DNA of 43,458 nt from Bacilli bacterium (lineage in GTDB: Bacteria > Bacillota_I > Bacilli_A > ML615J-28 > CAG-698), in assembly GCA_918272565.1 (NCBI GenBank), contig CAKJYW010000038.1, positions 1 to 43,458 of the forward strand, in the 5' to 3' direction. The notes beneath the pieces were generated by a model. That model was given only the letters and a program-made list of their open reading frames with translations. It did not search any database and was not told where the DNA came from. The number at the start of each line of letters is the position of its first letter. Within the stretch, counting starts at the first letter, position 1. Shown here piece after piece: positions 33,332 through 43,180 of the stretch. The translations under genes and the position numbers were made by a program.

Positions 33332-35890
33332 ATGAATAGTCAAAATGTTATTAAGAAGACTTTACCATTAATAATCATTTTAGTGCTTATTATTGGATTT
33401 GCTGTTACATGTACAGTATTAAAGAAAGATAAATCTAATCCTGTCATCTCTAACAGTGAAGAAGTTTACCTATCTGCTAAAGAAGGTGAATTCACATACA
33501 GCATTTCAAAAGGAAAGATGTATGATGAATTAAAATCTAATGTTGGTTTATCAACATTAATTACTCTTGTTAATAAAGATTTATTAACAAAAGAAGGTTA
33601 CTATGCAAAGGTGACTGATGAAGAAATCGATAAAGCTATCGAAGAAGCTACATTTACTGATGGCAAAGATGATTTAACTGAAGAAGAGATTGCTGAAAAA
33701 GAAGCAGACTACGTTGAATCAATGTTTAGTAACTATGGTTTAAGAAACGAAGATGAAATTAGAGAATACCATAGATTAATTTTAGCTAAGAAAGCTTATG
33801 CACAAAGTAGATTAGATAAAGAAATCTCTGATAAAAATGCTTCAGCTACAACAAATTCTGAAAAGTATTTCACTGATACAGATTATGCTGATTATTACAA
33901 TAGCAATTATCAAGAAGAATTCTGGGCAATTATTGTTCCATTCACTACTGAAACTCAAGCTAAGAACGCTTTAGCACAACTTGGTATTAGCTTACACCAA
34001 ACAAACGCAGAAGTTGCTGATGACTTCAATTATTGGTATTGGACTGATACTGAAGTTACTCTAACTCCTCAAGAAGTTGTTAAAGCTATTATTGATTTAT
34101 ACAATGTTGTTTATCAATACAAGTGTGAAAACTATCCTACTGAAAAGATTTTAGTTAAGGAAGGCGTTCAATATACTATCAATGAATTTGGTGATTATGA
34201 ATTTAACACTACAGTTGATGAAGAAAATGAATTAAAGAACACATTCCATTATACTTATAGTGAATTATCAACATATCAAACAAGTATTCTTAACTCAATG
34301 AAGAACACTTGGGTTGCATACAACGCTAATAGTAAAGTTGAAGCAAACGCTAAATGGTATACACCTGTTGTTCAAAGCTACAATAGTGGCGCTTTATATT
34401 GCTATGTATTAAAGATTGCTGAACAAGCAGCAGTTGATATGAGCGATGTTTATGATGAAATCACTGAAGCATTAGTTGAAGCTAAGTTAACAACAACTTA
34501 CATCGAAACTAAGATGGCTGAATTAAGAGAAGACAATGGCTTCACAATTTATGATGCTGATATGGAAAAGAACTACATCTCTAGTATGACTAACTATGGT
34601 GTTACTCATAAAGCTACTAAGAAGTCAAGCAGTAGCGTTGTAGCATTCACAAATGATAAAGAATATACTACTGATGATTTATTCAATGCAATGGATTATA
34701 AATATGGTCCATCAATCAGTTTATCTTTATTAAATTACGAAAGATTCTTAACTAATAAGAACTATAACACTTATTATGATTACACTAAAGAAGGTAAAGA
34801 AAAAGATAAATGGTTAGATAAAGACAAATACAATAGTCTAAAAGAACAAGTTGCTAATGAAAAGTTAGTATTCACAAGTGGAACATATTCTAGTTATGGA
34901 TATAGCCCAAGCGATATGACTTGGTTAGAGTTCATCAAAGATATCTACGGAGCTAATGATGAAAACGAACTATTACTTCAATATTTATTCAGTGATTTAG
35001 TAAGTGATTATCAAAAGAAATTAGCTGATGTAACTGATCTTGATGAAGCAAGTGAATTATGGCAATACTATCTAAGAAACATGCAACCTAAGGCTGACAA
35101 ATACTTCAAAGTAACTGGTGTACATATCTTAATTTGTGTATATGTTGATCCAGGAAGCACAACTCCAGTTGATCCTAGTGAATGGAGCGATGCTCAAAGA
35201 GAAGTTGCACTTGAACTTCAAGCTGCAATTAACAAGTACTTAACTGAAAACGAAGGTACTGTTCAAGACAAGATGAAAGACATCGTTGATGGATACAAAT
35301 CTTGCTTAACATATTTACCAACTGTAGATGTTGAAAATCAACCAGAAGTTGAAGGCGCTAAATATAGTTGGAACGAAATCGAATGTGCTAAATACCGTGC
35401 TTATGGATTATCACTTAAGTATGAGGATTTAGGCGAATTCGAAAATGGTAAGATGGTTGAAGAATTTGATGCAGCTGTTAAGTCAATTTATGACAAGGAT
35501 CCTTCAAGTGAATCAATGACTCTTTACACTGATGAACTTAAGACTAAATATGGATACCATGTATATGCTAACCTAACTTGTACTAAACAAGCTACATGGG
35601 ATGACAATGGTACTGAAAAAGTATTACCTTCATTAGAAATTGTTAAGAAGTACTTAGCTGATTCATCAGACGAATCATTAACTGATGAAATGAAGACTGC
35701 AATTACTACATACTTCAATCCAATCAAGACTGAATTATCTGGTAGTTATAATACTTACATCAATGAATACAAAGACTTCAAGGCTTTAACTTATGATCTA
35801 AAGAATACTAATTATGACCAAGAAGTATTATTTAAGACAATTGATTCATCAATTGAATCATGGCAAGAGAAATTAACATATACTGAGTAG
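33332..35890 (+). CDS. Large PrsA/SurA-type membrane-anchored foldase (parvulin-like)
   Basis: 852 residues. N-terminal membrane segment (about 9-30; the Cys in VTCT does not form a good lipobox). A SurA/PrsA N-terminal-like domain follows (GKMYDELKSNVGLSTLITLVNKDLL, VTDEEIDKAIEEA). Parvulin-like stretches occur at about 193-225 (EFWAIIVPFTTETQAKNALAQLG) and about 590-745 (VTGVHILICVYVDP, closing with DELKTKYGYHVYANL, the usual parvulin end), the second carrying a long insertion. Typical PrsA is about 300 residues, so this is a much enlarged form. It likely helps fold exported proteins at the outer membrane face. Strong codon bias, own promoter and terminator suggest high expression. Whether it isomerises prolyl bonds is uncertain. 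Confidence 0.72.
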   Translation: MNSQNVIKKTLPLIIILVLIIGFAVTCTVLKKDKSNPVISNSEEVYLSAKEGEFTYSISKGKMYDELKSNVGLSTLITLVNKDLLTKEGYYAKVTDEEIDKAIEEATFTDGKDDLTEEEIAEKEADYVESMFSNYGLRNEDEIREYHRLILAKKAYAQSRLDKEISDKNASATTNSEKYFTDTDYADYYNSNYQEEFWAIIVPFTTETQAKNALAQLGISLHQTNAEVADDFNYWYWTDTEVTLTPQEVVKAIIDLYNVVYQYKCENYPTEKILVKEGVQYTINEFGDYEFNTTVDEENELKNTFHYTYSELSTYQTSILNSMKNTWVAYNANSKVEANAKWYTPVVQSYNSGALYCYVLKIAEQAAVDMSDVYDEITEALVEAKLTTTYIETKMAELREDNGFTIYDADMEKNYISSMTNYGVTHKATKKSSSSVVAFTNDKEYTTDDLFNAMDYKYGPSISLSLLNYERFLTNKNYNTYYDYTKEGKEKDKWLDKDKYNSLKEQVANEKLVFTSGTYSSYGYSPSDMTWLEFIKDIYGANDENELLLQYLFSDLVSDYQKKLADVTDLDEASELWQYYLRNMQPKADKYFKVTGVHILICVYVDPGSTTPVDPSEWSDAQREVALELQAAINKYLTENEGTVQDKMKDIVDGYKSCLTYLPTVDVENQPEVEGAKYSWNEIECAKYRAYGLSLKYEDLGEFENGKMVEEFDAAVKSIYDKDPSSESMTLYTDELKTKYGYHVYANLTCTKQATWDDNGTEKVLPSLEIVKKYLADSSDESLTDEMKTAITTYFNPIKTELSGSYNTYINEYKDFKALTYDLKNTNYDQEVLFKTIDSSIESWQEKLTYTE

Positions 35891-35894
35891 TATA

Positions 35895-35931
35895 AAAGGG
35901 GCATTAAGATTAAACTTAATGCTTCTTTTTT
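35895..35931 (+). terminator. Terminator after the PrsA-like gene
   Basis: GCATTAAG-N6-CTTAATGC followed by TTCTTTTTT. Confidence 0.88.
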
Positions 35932-35937
35932 ATGTCC

Positions 35938-35966
35938 TTGAAATGTGAAAAATAAAATAGTATAAT
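35938..35966 (+). promoter_or_regulatory. Promoter of the walJ-recD2 operon
   Basis: TTGAAA (35938-35943), 17-bp spacing, TATAAT (35961-35966), then AAGGTG five bases before the ATG at 35988. Confidence 0.75.
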
Positions 35967-35987
35967 AGCATAAGTAAGGTGAAGAAT

Positions 35988-36755
35988 ATGAAGTTTAGCG
36001 TAATAAGTAGTGGATCTAGTGGTAATATGACTTACATCGAATTTAGAGATGTAGCGTTTATACTCGACTCTGGGATATCACTACCAAATGCCAAAGAAAG
36101 AACTAATATCGATTTTAATAAAGTAAAAGCACTCTTTGTTACTCACGAACATGGAGATCACACAAAGTTCTTAAGAACTGTTAGTAAAAAGCTCGATGTT
36201 CCAATCTATATTAGTAAGAAGAGCTTTGGTGGACTATTAAAAAAAGATAGAGATATGATTAAAGAAGACTGCAAAGTGTTCTTTATTGAAGAAGATAGCC
36301 ATTATAATATCTTAGGAATTGATATTTATACATTGAAGTTATCACACGATGCTAAAAGTTGTTTGGGCTTTATTTTTAAAGAAGATGGTAAATCTTTAGC
36401 TTATATTACTGATACCGGCTTTTTCCCAACAAACTATCTTAATGTTGTTAGTGGAGTTAATGCACTAATAATAGAATCTAATCATGATATCGAGATGCTT
36501 AAAGAAAGCTCTAGACCTCCTGAATTAATTGCTAGAATATTATCACCAAGAGGCCACATGAGTAATTATATTTGCTATCAAGTGCTAGAAAAAATAGCAG
36601 ATAACATTGATACGATCGTTTTAGCTCATGTTTCAAGGGAATGTAATAGTATGGAGTGCCTTGCACGTGATGTTATTAATCCACTAAAAGAAAGATATAA
36701 GGGTAGGATTGTTGTAGCTAGTCAAGATGAGGCAACGGAGTTAATTGAAATATGA
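35988..36755 (+). CDS. walJ: WalJ/YycJ-type metallo-beta-lactamase-fold hydrolase
   Basis: 255 residues from ATG 35988. I prefer this to the GTG at 35979 because AAGGTG, which contains that GTG, is the RBS. Begins with the typical MKFSVISSGSSGNMTYIE and carries the metal motif THEHGDH (about 45-51), later Asp/His ligands (LSHDAKSCLGF, YITDTGFF) and SPRGHMSN. The family (YycJ/WalJ) is a probable nuclease or phosphodiesterase often linked to the WalRK regulon; here no walRK genes are adjacent. Stop TGA overlaps the next start. Confidence 0.9.
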   Translation: MKFSVISSGSSGNMTYIEFRDVAFILDSGISLPNAKERTNIDFNKVKALFVTHEHGDHTKFLRTVSKKLDVPIYISKKSFGGLLKKDRDMIKEDCKVFFIEEDSHYNILGIDIYTLKLSHDAKSCLGFIFKEDGKSLAYITDTGFFPTNYLNVVSGVNALIIESNHDIEMLKESSRPPELIARILSPRGHMSNYICYQVLEKIADNIDTIVLAHVSRECNSMECLARDVINPLKERYKGRIVVASQDEATELIEI

Positions 36756-37213
36756 TGAATATCAATTTGATTGTTGTGGGGAAGATTAAGGAAGATTATT
36801 TAGAAAGTGCAATTAGTGAATACCAAAAAAGGATTAAGCCTTATTGCAATTTAAAGATAATAGAGATTAAAGAAATTAATACCCTAGATACAAACAAGAA
36901 TCTAAATATGGAAGCCGATTTAATATTAGATAATATTAAGGATGACTATGTTGTGACGCTTGAAATTGAAGGAAAAGAGCTATCAAGCGTAGAATTTAGC
37001 CAAATGATAGAGAAGCATTATAGTTATAGCGATAAAGTGATTACTTTTGTAATTGGTTCTAGTTTCGGTTTATCTAATAAAGTGAAGATTAGAAGCGATT
37101 ATAAGTTATCATTTTCTAAGATGACTTTTCCTCATCAATTGATGAGAGTTATCTTTTTAGAACAATTATATCGAGCTCTAACAATCATTAATAATATAAA
37201 GTATCATAAATAG
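36752..37213 (+). CDS. rlmH: 23S rRNA (pseudouridine1915-N3)-methyltransferase
   Basis: 153 residues, a SPOUT-type SAM methyltransferase of the RlmH/YbeA family. It shows the N-terminal INLIVVGKIKEDYLESAISEYQKRI, the SAM-binding knot (VITFVIGSSFGLSNKV, where Ser replaces the second Gly usual in IGGS) and the C-terminal SFSKMTFPHQLMRVIFLEQLYRA ending YHK. Walks directly on from walJ (ATGA overlap), a common arrangement in Firmicutes. Modifies pseudouridine 1915 in helix 69 of 23S rRNA. Confidence 0.95.
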   Translation: MMNINLIVVGKIKEDYLESAISEYQKRIKPYCNLKIIEIKEINTLDTNKNLNMEADLILDNIKDDYVVTLEIEGKELSSVEFSQMIEKHYSYSDKVITFVIGSSFGLSNKVKIRSDYKLSFSKMTFPHQLMRVIFLEQLYRALTIINNIKYHK

Positions 37214-37231
37214 ATAAGAAAGGAAGCACAG

Positions 37232-39205
37232 ATGTTTGATTTAGTTACTAAGATGACACCAAGTGGTGATCAACCAAAAGCAATTGAAGAACTAGTTAGT
37301 GGCATTAAAAGTGGCAAAAAGCATCAAGTGCTACTTGGAGCAACAGGAACTGGTAAAACATTTACTATGGCAAATGTTATTAAAGAAGTAGGGAAAAAGA
37401 CTTTGGTTTTAGCTCACAATAAGACTTTAGCGGGTCAACTTTATAGTGAGCTTAAGACTTTGTTTCCTAATAATCATGTTGAATTTTTTATTTCTTATTA
37501 TGATTATTATCAACCAGAAGCATATGTTGCAAGTAAAGACTTATATATTGAAAAAGATTGTAGCATCAATGATGATATCGATCAAATGAGGCATAGTGCA
37601 GTAACTAGCCTACTTGAATATGATGATGTGATTGTTGTAGCGAGTGTTAGTTGTATATATGGAATAGGTGATCCTAGTGATTATAAAGAGAATATGTTAC
37701 TTCTAAAAGAAGGAGAACACTATAACCTAAAAGATTTACTAGAGAAGCTTGTTAGAATGCAATATACTAGAAACGATTATGAGGTTAAAAGAGGAATCTT
37801 TAGATTAAAAGGTGATACATTAGAGATTATCCCACCTTATAGTAAAGATGAAGCGATTAGAGTAGAGTTTTTTGATGATGAGATCGATAAGATTAAGATT
37901 ATTGATACTATCACTCATAAGACAATCAGTCAAAAAAAGATTATATCTTTAACTCCCGCAACTCTCTTTGCCACAACATCTTCTAAAACTCAAGAAGCAA
38001 TCAGAAGAATTAAAGAAGAATTAGATGAAAGAATTAAATATTTTAATGATAATCATATGCCACTAGAAGCTGAAAGAATCAAAAGTAGAACTACTTATGA
38101 TTTAGAGATGCTTACTGAAGTGGGATATTGTTCAGGAATTGAAAACTATTCAAGGCATTTATCATTAAGGGAGGAAGGAGAGACTCCTTATTGTTTAATC
38201 GATTTCTTTGGAGATGATTTCCTTTTGATGGTTGATGAAAGCCATGTAACACTACCTCAAGTTAGAGGAATGTATAATGGTGATAGGGCTAGAAAGCTTA
38301 GTTTAGTTGAAAACGGCTTCCGTTTACCTAGTGCACTAGATAATAGACCACTAACATTTAGTGAATTTGAAGAAAAAATCAAACAAGTTATATACGTTAG
38401 TGCTACACCCGCTGAATATGAACTTGAACTAGCTGGTTCATACACTGAACAAATCATTAGACCAACGGGTCTACTTGATCCATTAATTGAGGTAAGACCT
38501 ATAAAAGGTCAAATTGATGATCTAATTATTGAAATTAGAAAAAGAATTGCTAAGAATGAGCGTACGTTAGTAGTAACTTTAACTATCAACATGAGTGAAG
38601 ACTTGACAAAATATTTAAAAGATTTAGGAATAAAAGTAGCATATTTACATAGCGAAGTTAAATCTCTAGAACGTCTTGAAATCATTAGAGCTCTAAGAAT
38701 GGGTACATATGATTGTTTGGTTGGTATTAATCTACTTAGAGAAGGTCTAGATTTACCAGAAGTATCTCTAATTGCTATTTTAGATAGCGATAAAGAAGGG
38801 TTCTTAAGAAGTGAAACATCACTTATTCAAACAATCGGTAGATGTGCAAGAAACGCTAATGGTAAAGTTATAATGTATGCTGATATGATTACTAAATCAA
38901 TGGAGAATGCTATTAATGAGACTTTCCGTAGACGTAGTATTCAAGATAAATATAATAAAGAGCATGGAATTATACCAAAGACTATCTATAAAGATATCCA
39001 AGAAGCCGTTGTTATAACAAATAACGATGTAGATAGTGAAACAGGTGTAGTTGATATGGTTAATCTAGATGAGATGAGTGCTATTGAAAAACGTAAGATT
39101 ATAGCTGATTTAGAAATAAAGATGAAAGAAGCTGCTAAGAAGCTTGATTTCGAAGAGGCAATGTCACTTCGTGACATTATCTTTGAGCTTAAAGCTAGCT
39201 TGTAG
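37232..39205 (+). CDS. uvrB: Excinuclease ABC subunit B
   Basis: 657 residues, the normal UvrB length. Walker [11 protein letters not shown] (about 38-47), beta-hairpin region ([21 protein letters not shown]), helicase motifs ([48 protein letters not shown]) and a C-terminal UVR domain (about 620-655, [19 protein letters not shown]). Acts with UvrA and UvrC in nucleotide excision repair; uvrA is not beside it here. RBS AAGAAAGGAAG; 18 bp after rlmH. Confidence 0.97.
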   Translation: MFDLVTKMTPSGDQPKAIEELVSGIKSGKKHQVLLGATGTGKTFTMANVIKEVGKKTLVLAHNKTLAGQLYSELKTLFPNNHVEFFISYYDYYQPEAYVASKDLYIEKDCSINDDIDQMRHSAVTSLLEYDDVIVVASVSCIYGIGDPSDYKENMLLLKEGEHYNLKDLLEKLVRMQYTRNDYEVKRGIFRLKGDTLEIIPPYSKDEAIRVEFFDDEIDKIKIIDTITHKTISQKKIISLTPATLFATTSSKTQEAIRRIKEELDERIKYFNDNHMPLEAERIKSRTTYDLEMLTEVGYCSGIENYSRHLSLREEGETPYCLIDFFGDDFLLMVDESHVTLPQVRGMYNGDRARKLSLVENGFRLPSALDNRPLTFSEFEEKIKQVIYVSATPAEYELELAGSYTEQIIRPTGLLDPLIEVRPIKGQIDDLIIEIRKRIAKNERTLVVTLTINMSEDLTKYLKDLGIKVAYLHSEVKSLERLEIIRALRMGTYDCLVGINLLREGLDLPEVSLIAILDSDKEGFLRSETSLIQTIGRCARNANGKVIMYADMITKSMENAINETFRRRSIQDKYNKEHGIIPKTIYKDIQEAVVITNNDVDSETGVVDMVNLDEMSAIEKRKIIADLEIKMKEAAKKLDFEEAMSLRDIIFELKASL

Positions 39206-39212
39206 GTGAAGT

Positions 39213-40340
39213 ATGGAAAAAAAGAAAGTTGTTGTTGGGCTAAGCGGCGGAGTTGACTCTGCTGTTTGTGTAATTAAACTACTTGAAGCGGGATATGATG
39301 TTGAAGGGATGTTTATGAGAAACTGGGATTCATCACTTAATAATGATATTCTAGGTAATCCTCATACATTAGATGACGTATGTCCTCAAGAGGTAGATTA
39401 CATGGATGCCCTTACTACCGCAAAAGAACTAGGTATAAAATTACATAGAGTTGATTTCGTATTAGAATACTGGGATAGAGTGTTTAAATATTTTATTGAC
39501 GAATATAAAAATGGTAGAACTCCTAACCCTGATATCTTATGTAATAGTGAAATCAAATTTAAAGCTTTCTTAGAAAAAGCTTTAGACATGGGATATGACT
39601 ATATCGCTATGGGTCACTATGCTAGAATCACACATCACGATGATGGAAGCTTAGAAGTCTATAGAGGAATAGATAAAAATAAAGATCAAACTTATTTTTT
39701 GTGTCAACTAACAAAGAAGCAACTAGAGAAAGCTTTGTTTCCAATTGGCGACTTAGAAAAAAGTGAAGTTAGACGTATTGCTAAAGAGCATAATCTAACT
39801 ATCGCAAATAAAAAAGATTCTACAGGTGTATGTTTTATTGGAGAAAGAAACTTTAAAGAATTCCTTAAAAACTACATTCCTGCAACCCCTGGTAATATTG
39901 AAACCTTAGATGGCGAAATCGTAGGTAGACACGACGGTATAATGTATTATACAATTGGTCAAAGAAAAGGCCTTGGCTTAGGTGGCGCAGGAGATGCTTG
40001 GTTTGTCTTAGGTAAAGACATTAAGCGTAATGTTTTAATTGTTGGGCGTGGTGGCGAACAAGAATATCTATATAGTAATAGATGCTTAGTAAGTAAAATG
40101 AACTGGATTGGTGAAGAGCTTGATCCTAATAAAGAATATCTAGCTAAATTTAGATATCGTGGTCAAGATTACAAAGTATTTATTAAAGCGCTTGGTGAAG
40201 GGATTTATGAAGTAAATTACCCTAGCAAAGCTAAAGCCGTTACTCCTGGTCAGGAAGCGGTATTTTATGATGGTGAGCGCTTAATGGGTGGCGCCACAAT
40301 CGATAAAGTATATATGGATAACTTAGAAAGGCGTGTATAA
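39213..40340 (+). CDS. mnmA: tRNA-specific 2-thiouridylase
   Basis: 375 residues. PP-loop GLSGGVDSAV (about 9-18) activates U34 as an adenylate. The two catalytic cysteines are in NPDILCN (Cys110) and GVCFIG (Cys207). C-terminal beta-barrel with TIGQRKGLGLGG and KFRYRGQDY. Adds sulfur to position 34 of tRNA-Lys, -Glu and -Gln (tRNA-Lys UUU lies at 307-382). RBS TAGGTGAAG; the stop overlaps the next start (TAATG). Confidence 0.97.
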   Translation: MEKKKVVVGLSGGVDSAVCVIKLLEAGYDVEGMFMRNWDSSLNNDILGNPHTLDDVCPQEVDYMDALTTAKELGIKLHRVDFVLEYWDRVFKYFIDEYKNGRTPNPDILCNSEIKFKAFLEKALDMGYDYIAMGHYARITHHDDGSLEVYRGIDKNKDQTYFLCQLTKKQLEKALFPIGDLEKSEVRRIAKEHNLTIANKKDSTGVCFIGERNFKEFLKNYIPATPGNIETLDGEIVGRHDGIMYYTIGQRKGLGLGGAGDAWFVLGKDIKRNVLIVGRGGEQEYLYSNRCLVSKMNWIGEELDPNKEYLAKFRYRGQDYKVFIKALGEGIYEVNYPSKAKAVTPGQEAVFYDGERLMGGATIDKVYMDNLERRV

Positions 40341-42610
40341 TGGATAAAATTAGAGGCCTTGTTGAAAGAGTAACTTTTTATAATGAGGATAATGGGTATG
40401 GTGTTATAAGACTTCGCCTAGATTATAAAGACGAAATAGTTAAAAAATACATCGATACCTTTTTTTCTAACGTTGTTAGCGTTGTAGCGTTCTTTGATAG
40501 AAAGCCACTTGAAGATGAAGAATATATCTTTAGTGGGGATATTGTAACTGATCCTAAGTGGGGACTTCAATTTAAGGCAACTACCTTTGAAAGATGTAAT
40601 GACACTTTAGAAAGTGTTGTAGCATATCTATCAAGTGATATGTTTCCGGGAGTTGGGGAGAAGATTGCTAAAAAGATTTATAAAGAATTAGGACCTAATT
40701 GTATAGATGAAATCACTAAAGATAAAAAAGTATTGGATAAGATTAAAATAAATGAAGGATTAAAAAATACCATCTATAATACAATTAGTGAAAACAAGGA
40801 GAAAGAAACGGATATTCTAGGGCTTCTTTCACTTGGGCTAACCATGAAAATGGCAATTAGGATTAGTAGCGTTCTTACTAAAGACGCCTTTGATACTGTT
40901 AAAAAGAATCCTTATTTATTAATCGATTTAGTTGATGGAATTGGTTTTATTAGAGCTGACGCTATTGCACTAAACAATGGTATTAAACCTAATAGCCAAA
41001 TAAGAATAAAAGCCTATATTAATTATTATTTAAATGAATTAATTAATAGAACAGGTGATACTTATATTGAAGAGGATTTATTAAAGGACAAATTATTTGA
41101 AGCATTAAACAAAAAAGAAGATTTGATTACTTTAGAATCTTTTAATAGAGGTATTAAAGGATTAATTAGAAACAAAAAGATTTTTGTTGATGAAGATAGG
41201 AATGTATATAATTATAGGATTTATAATAGCGAAAATGAGATTGCTAATTTCGTTAGTTCAGTATTAAAGAGTGAAAGCAGTAAAGAATTTAATAAGAAGA
41301 ATATCGATATTGCAATAGAAAGAATTAAACAAGGATTTAATATTGAATATAACGAAAAGCAAGAAGCAGCTATTAGAAATGCTTTGAAAGAAAACATTTC
41401 AATTGTTACTGGTGGTCCAGGAACTGGTAAAACTACCATTATTAAAGGAATAATTGAAGCTTATGTCTTAATTAAGAAAAAAGAAGTAGTTAGAGATAAG
41501 ATTAGTTTACTTGCTCCAACGGGACGTGCCGCAAAGCGTCTTAGTGAAGTAACACTTCACAAAGCTCAAACAATTCATAAGTTTTTAGGTTATAATAGTG
41601 ATGGCTTTAAATATGGTAATGATGAAAAAATTGATACTGAGTTAGTGATAATCGATGAATTTTCGATGGTTGATACGCTTCTTTGTGCTCATCTTTTTAG
41701 TGCGTTAAATGAAAGCACTAAAATAGTGATTGTTGGGGACGTGAATCAACTACCATCAATTGGAGCTGGTGAGGTTTTAGCAAACCTAATTGAATCAAAA
41801 GAAGTCACAACAACCACTCTCAATAAGATTCATCGTCAAGCTCAAGATTCATCTATTATTTCTCTTGCCCATTCTATTAATAATGGGTTAATTCCAGATG
41901 ATATCTTAGAGAAAAAGAAAGATAGATCATTTAGTATTGTTTATAATGAATATATTGCTTCTAGTACTATCACTATAATAAAAAAAGCCCTAGAAAAAGG
42001 GCTAGATATTATTAAAGATATTCAAGTTCTAGTTCCTTTATATAAAGGAAAAAACGGAATTGATGCTTTAAATAAATTAATACAAGCAACAGTTAATCCG
42101 CTTGATGGAGTTGAAATAAATAGAAAAGAATATTCATTTAGAGAAAAAGATAAAGTTATTCAATTAGTTAATAGAGCTGATAAAGGTGTAATGAATGGTG
42201 ATATTGGCTATATAAAAAGGATTGAAAAGATTGATAGCTTGTATAATGTTACAGTTTCATTTGATAATGGTGAAGTTGAATACGATTATGATGAATTAAG
42301 TGATTTAAGATTAGCTTATGCTATATCAATTCATAAAGCGCAAGGCAGTGAATTTAGTTGTGTTATCGTTCCTTTTTCTATGGAATACCGCTTTATGCTT
42401 CGTAGAAAGCTAATTTATACTGCATTAACTCGTGCTAAAGATTATTTAATAATGCTTGGTAGCATCGAAGCTTTATCACTTGGAGTTGAGGGAATTGAAG
42501 CAAGACGAAAGACAAAATTACTAGAAAAAATAAAAAAGGTAGTTAATTCTAATCTGCTTGAAGTAGATATAGATGATAGTGATCTTTCTCCTTTTGATTT
42601 TATGGAGTAG
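40340..42610 (+). CDS. recD2: RecD2-type ATP-dependent DNA helicase
   Basis: 756 residues, the RecD2/YrrC form that works without RecBC. N-terminal OB-like domain (RGLVERVTFYNEDNGYGVIRL), helix-hairpin-helix region (FPGVGEKIAKKIYKELG, VDGIGFIRADAIAL), Walker A GGPGTGKTT (about 358-366), LLAPTGRAAKRLSE, Walker B LVIIDEFSMVD, VGDVNQLPSIGAGEV, an SH3-like region and motif VI LIYTALTRAKDYLIM. A 5'-3' helicase with roles in replication and repair. In many Firmicutes it also follows mnmA. Confidence 0.96.
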   Translation: MDKIRGLVERVTFYNEDNGYGVIRLRLDYKDEIVKKYIDTFFSNVVSVVAFFDRKPLEDEEYIFSGDIVTDPKWGLQFKATTFERCNDTLESVVAYLSSDMFPGVGEKIAKKIYKELGPNCIDEITKDKKVLDKIKINEGLKNTIYNTISENKEKETDILGLLSLGLTMKMAIRISSVLTKDAFDTVKKNPYLLIDLVDGIGFIRADAIALNNGIKPNSQIRIKAYINYYLNELINRTGDTYIEEDLLKDKLFEALNKKEDLITLESFNRGIKGLIRNKKIFVDEDRNVYNYRIYNSENEIANFVSSVLKSESSKEFNKKNIDIAIERIKQGFNIEYNEKQEAAIRNALKENISIVTGGPGTGKTTIIKGIIEAYVLIKKKEVVRDKISLLAPTGRAAKRLSEVTLHKAQTIHKFLGYNSDGFKYGNDEKIDTELVIIDEFSMVDTLLCAHLFSALNESTKIVIVGDVNQLPSIGAGEVLANLIESKEVTTTTLNKIHRQAQDSSIISLAHSINNGLIPDDILEKKKDRSFSIVYNEYIASSTITIIKKALEKGLDIIKDIQVLVPLYKGKNGIDALNKLIQATVNPLDGVEINRKEYSFREKDKVIQLVNRADKGVMNGDIGYIKRIEKIDSLYNVTVSFDNGEVEYDYDELSDLRLAYAISIHKAQGSEFSCVIVPFSMEYRFMLRRKLIYTALTRAKDYLIMLGSIEALSLGVEGIEARRKTKLLEKIKKVVNSNLLEVDIDDSDLSPFDFME

Positions 42611-42612
42611 AT

Positions 42613-43146
42613 ATGAATAAAAAGTTTATTAATAAAACAATCATTTTATATAGATTAATAGTATTTTTGTTTTTAGTTTGTTCTCTTCCTGCTCTAACAA
42701 TTCTCTTTGGTTTAAAGATTTTTTGTAATGAGAGTTTCTATTCTGTTTATTTAGGAGCATACACTGTAAGTAATATTTGGTTAGTGATTGTTGAAACGGT
42801 TCTTTTATTGATTGAGTTGATATCTGCTCTCTTAATTAATAAAGATTTAAAGAAAGTAACACTAGAATATGATAAAAATCTAGAAGAAAACGAAACGGTA
42901 ATCAAAAATTACAGTAAATATTCTTTAGAATATTACTACGTTATCCCAACATTTTTAGCAGTAGTATTAAGTTTATTATCTCATTTAGATATTTACAAAG
43001 AATGTTCTACAGGGTTATTGTTTATAATAATTATTGGGATAGTACAATTATTAATAGGATTAAATGTTTTTTATAATTATATTCAGTACGCTTTATTTTT
43101 AGAAAGCAATAACTTAAAGAAAAAACCAAAAAGAAAAGCATATTAG
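42613..43146 (+). CDS. Four-helix membrane protein of unknown function
   Basis: 177 residues; I do not recognise the family. Four hydrophobic segments (about 12-33, 49-71, 107-128 and 133-158), a short charged loop between helices 2 and 3 (INKDLKKVTLEYDKNLEENE) and a very basic tail (NNLKKKPKRKAY), so both ends should be cytoplasmic. Starts two bases after recD2 and is the last gene of the operon. The stop codon lies inside the terminator stem. Confidence 0.75.
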   Translation: MNKKFINKTIILYRLIVFLFLVCSLPALTILFGLKIFCNESFYSVYLGAYTVSNIWLVIVETVLLLIELISALLINKDLKKVTLEYDKNLEENETVIKNYSKYSLEYYYVIPTFLAVVLSLLSHLDIYKECSTGLLFIIIIGIVQLLIGLNVFYNYIQYALFLESNNLKKKPKRKAY

Positions 43147-43180
43147 ATTAGATAAGCCTAATCCAATATGCTTATTTTTT
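43136..43180 (+). terminator. Bidirectional terminator after the recD2 operon
   Basis: AAGCATATT pairs with AATATGCTT, with an inner GATTAG/CTAATC stem; followed by ATTTTTTA on the plus strand and TTTTCTTTTT on the minus strand. It serves both the 42613 gene and the convergent partial gene at 43179. Confidence 0.9.

Noticed and set aside
35979-35987. GTG start for walJ
   Set aside because: The GTG is part of the RBS AAGGTG of the ATG at 35988, which gives the conserved MKFSVISSGSSGN start.
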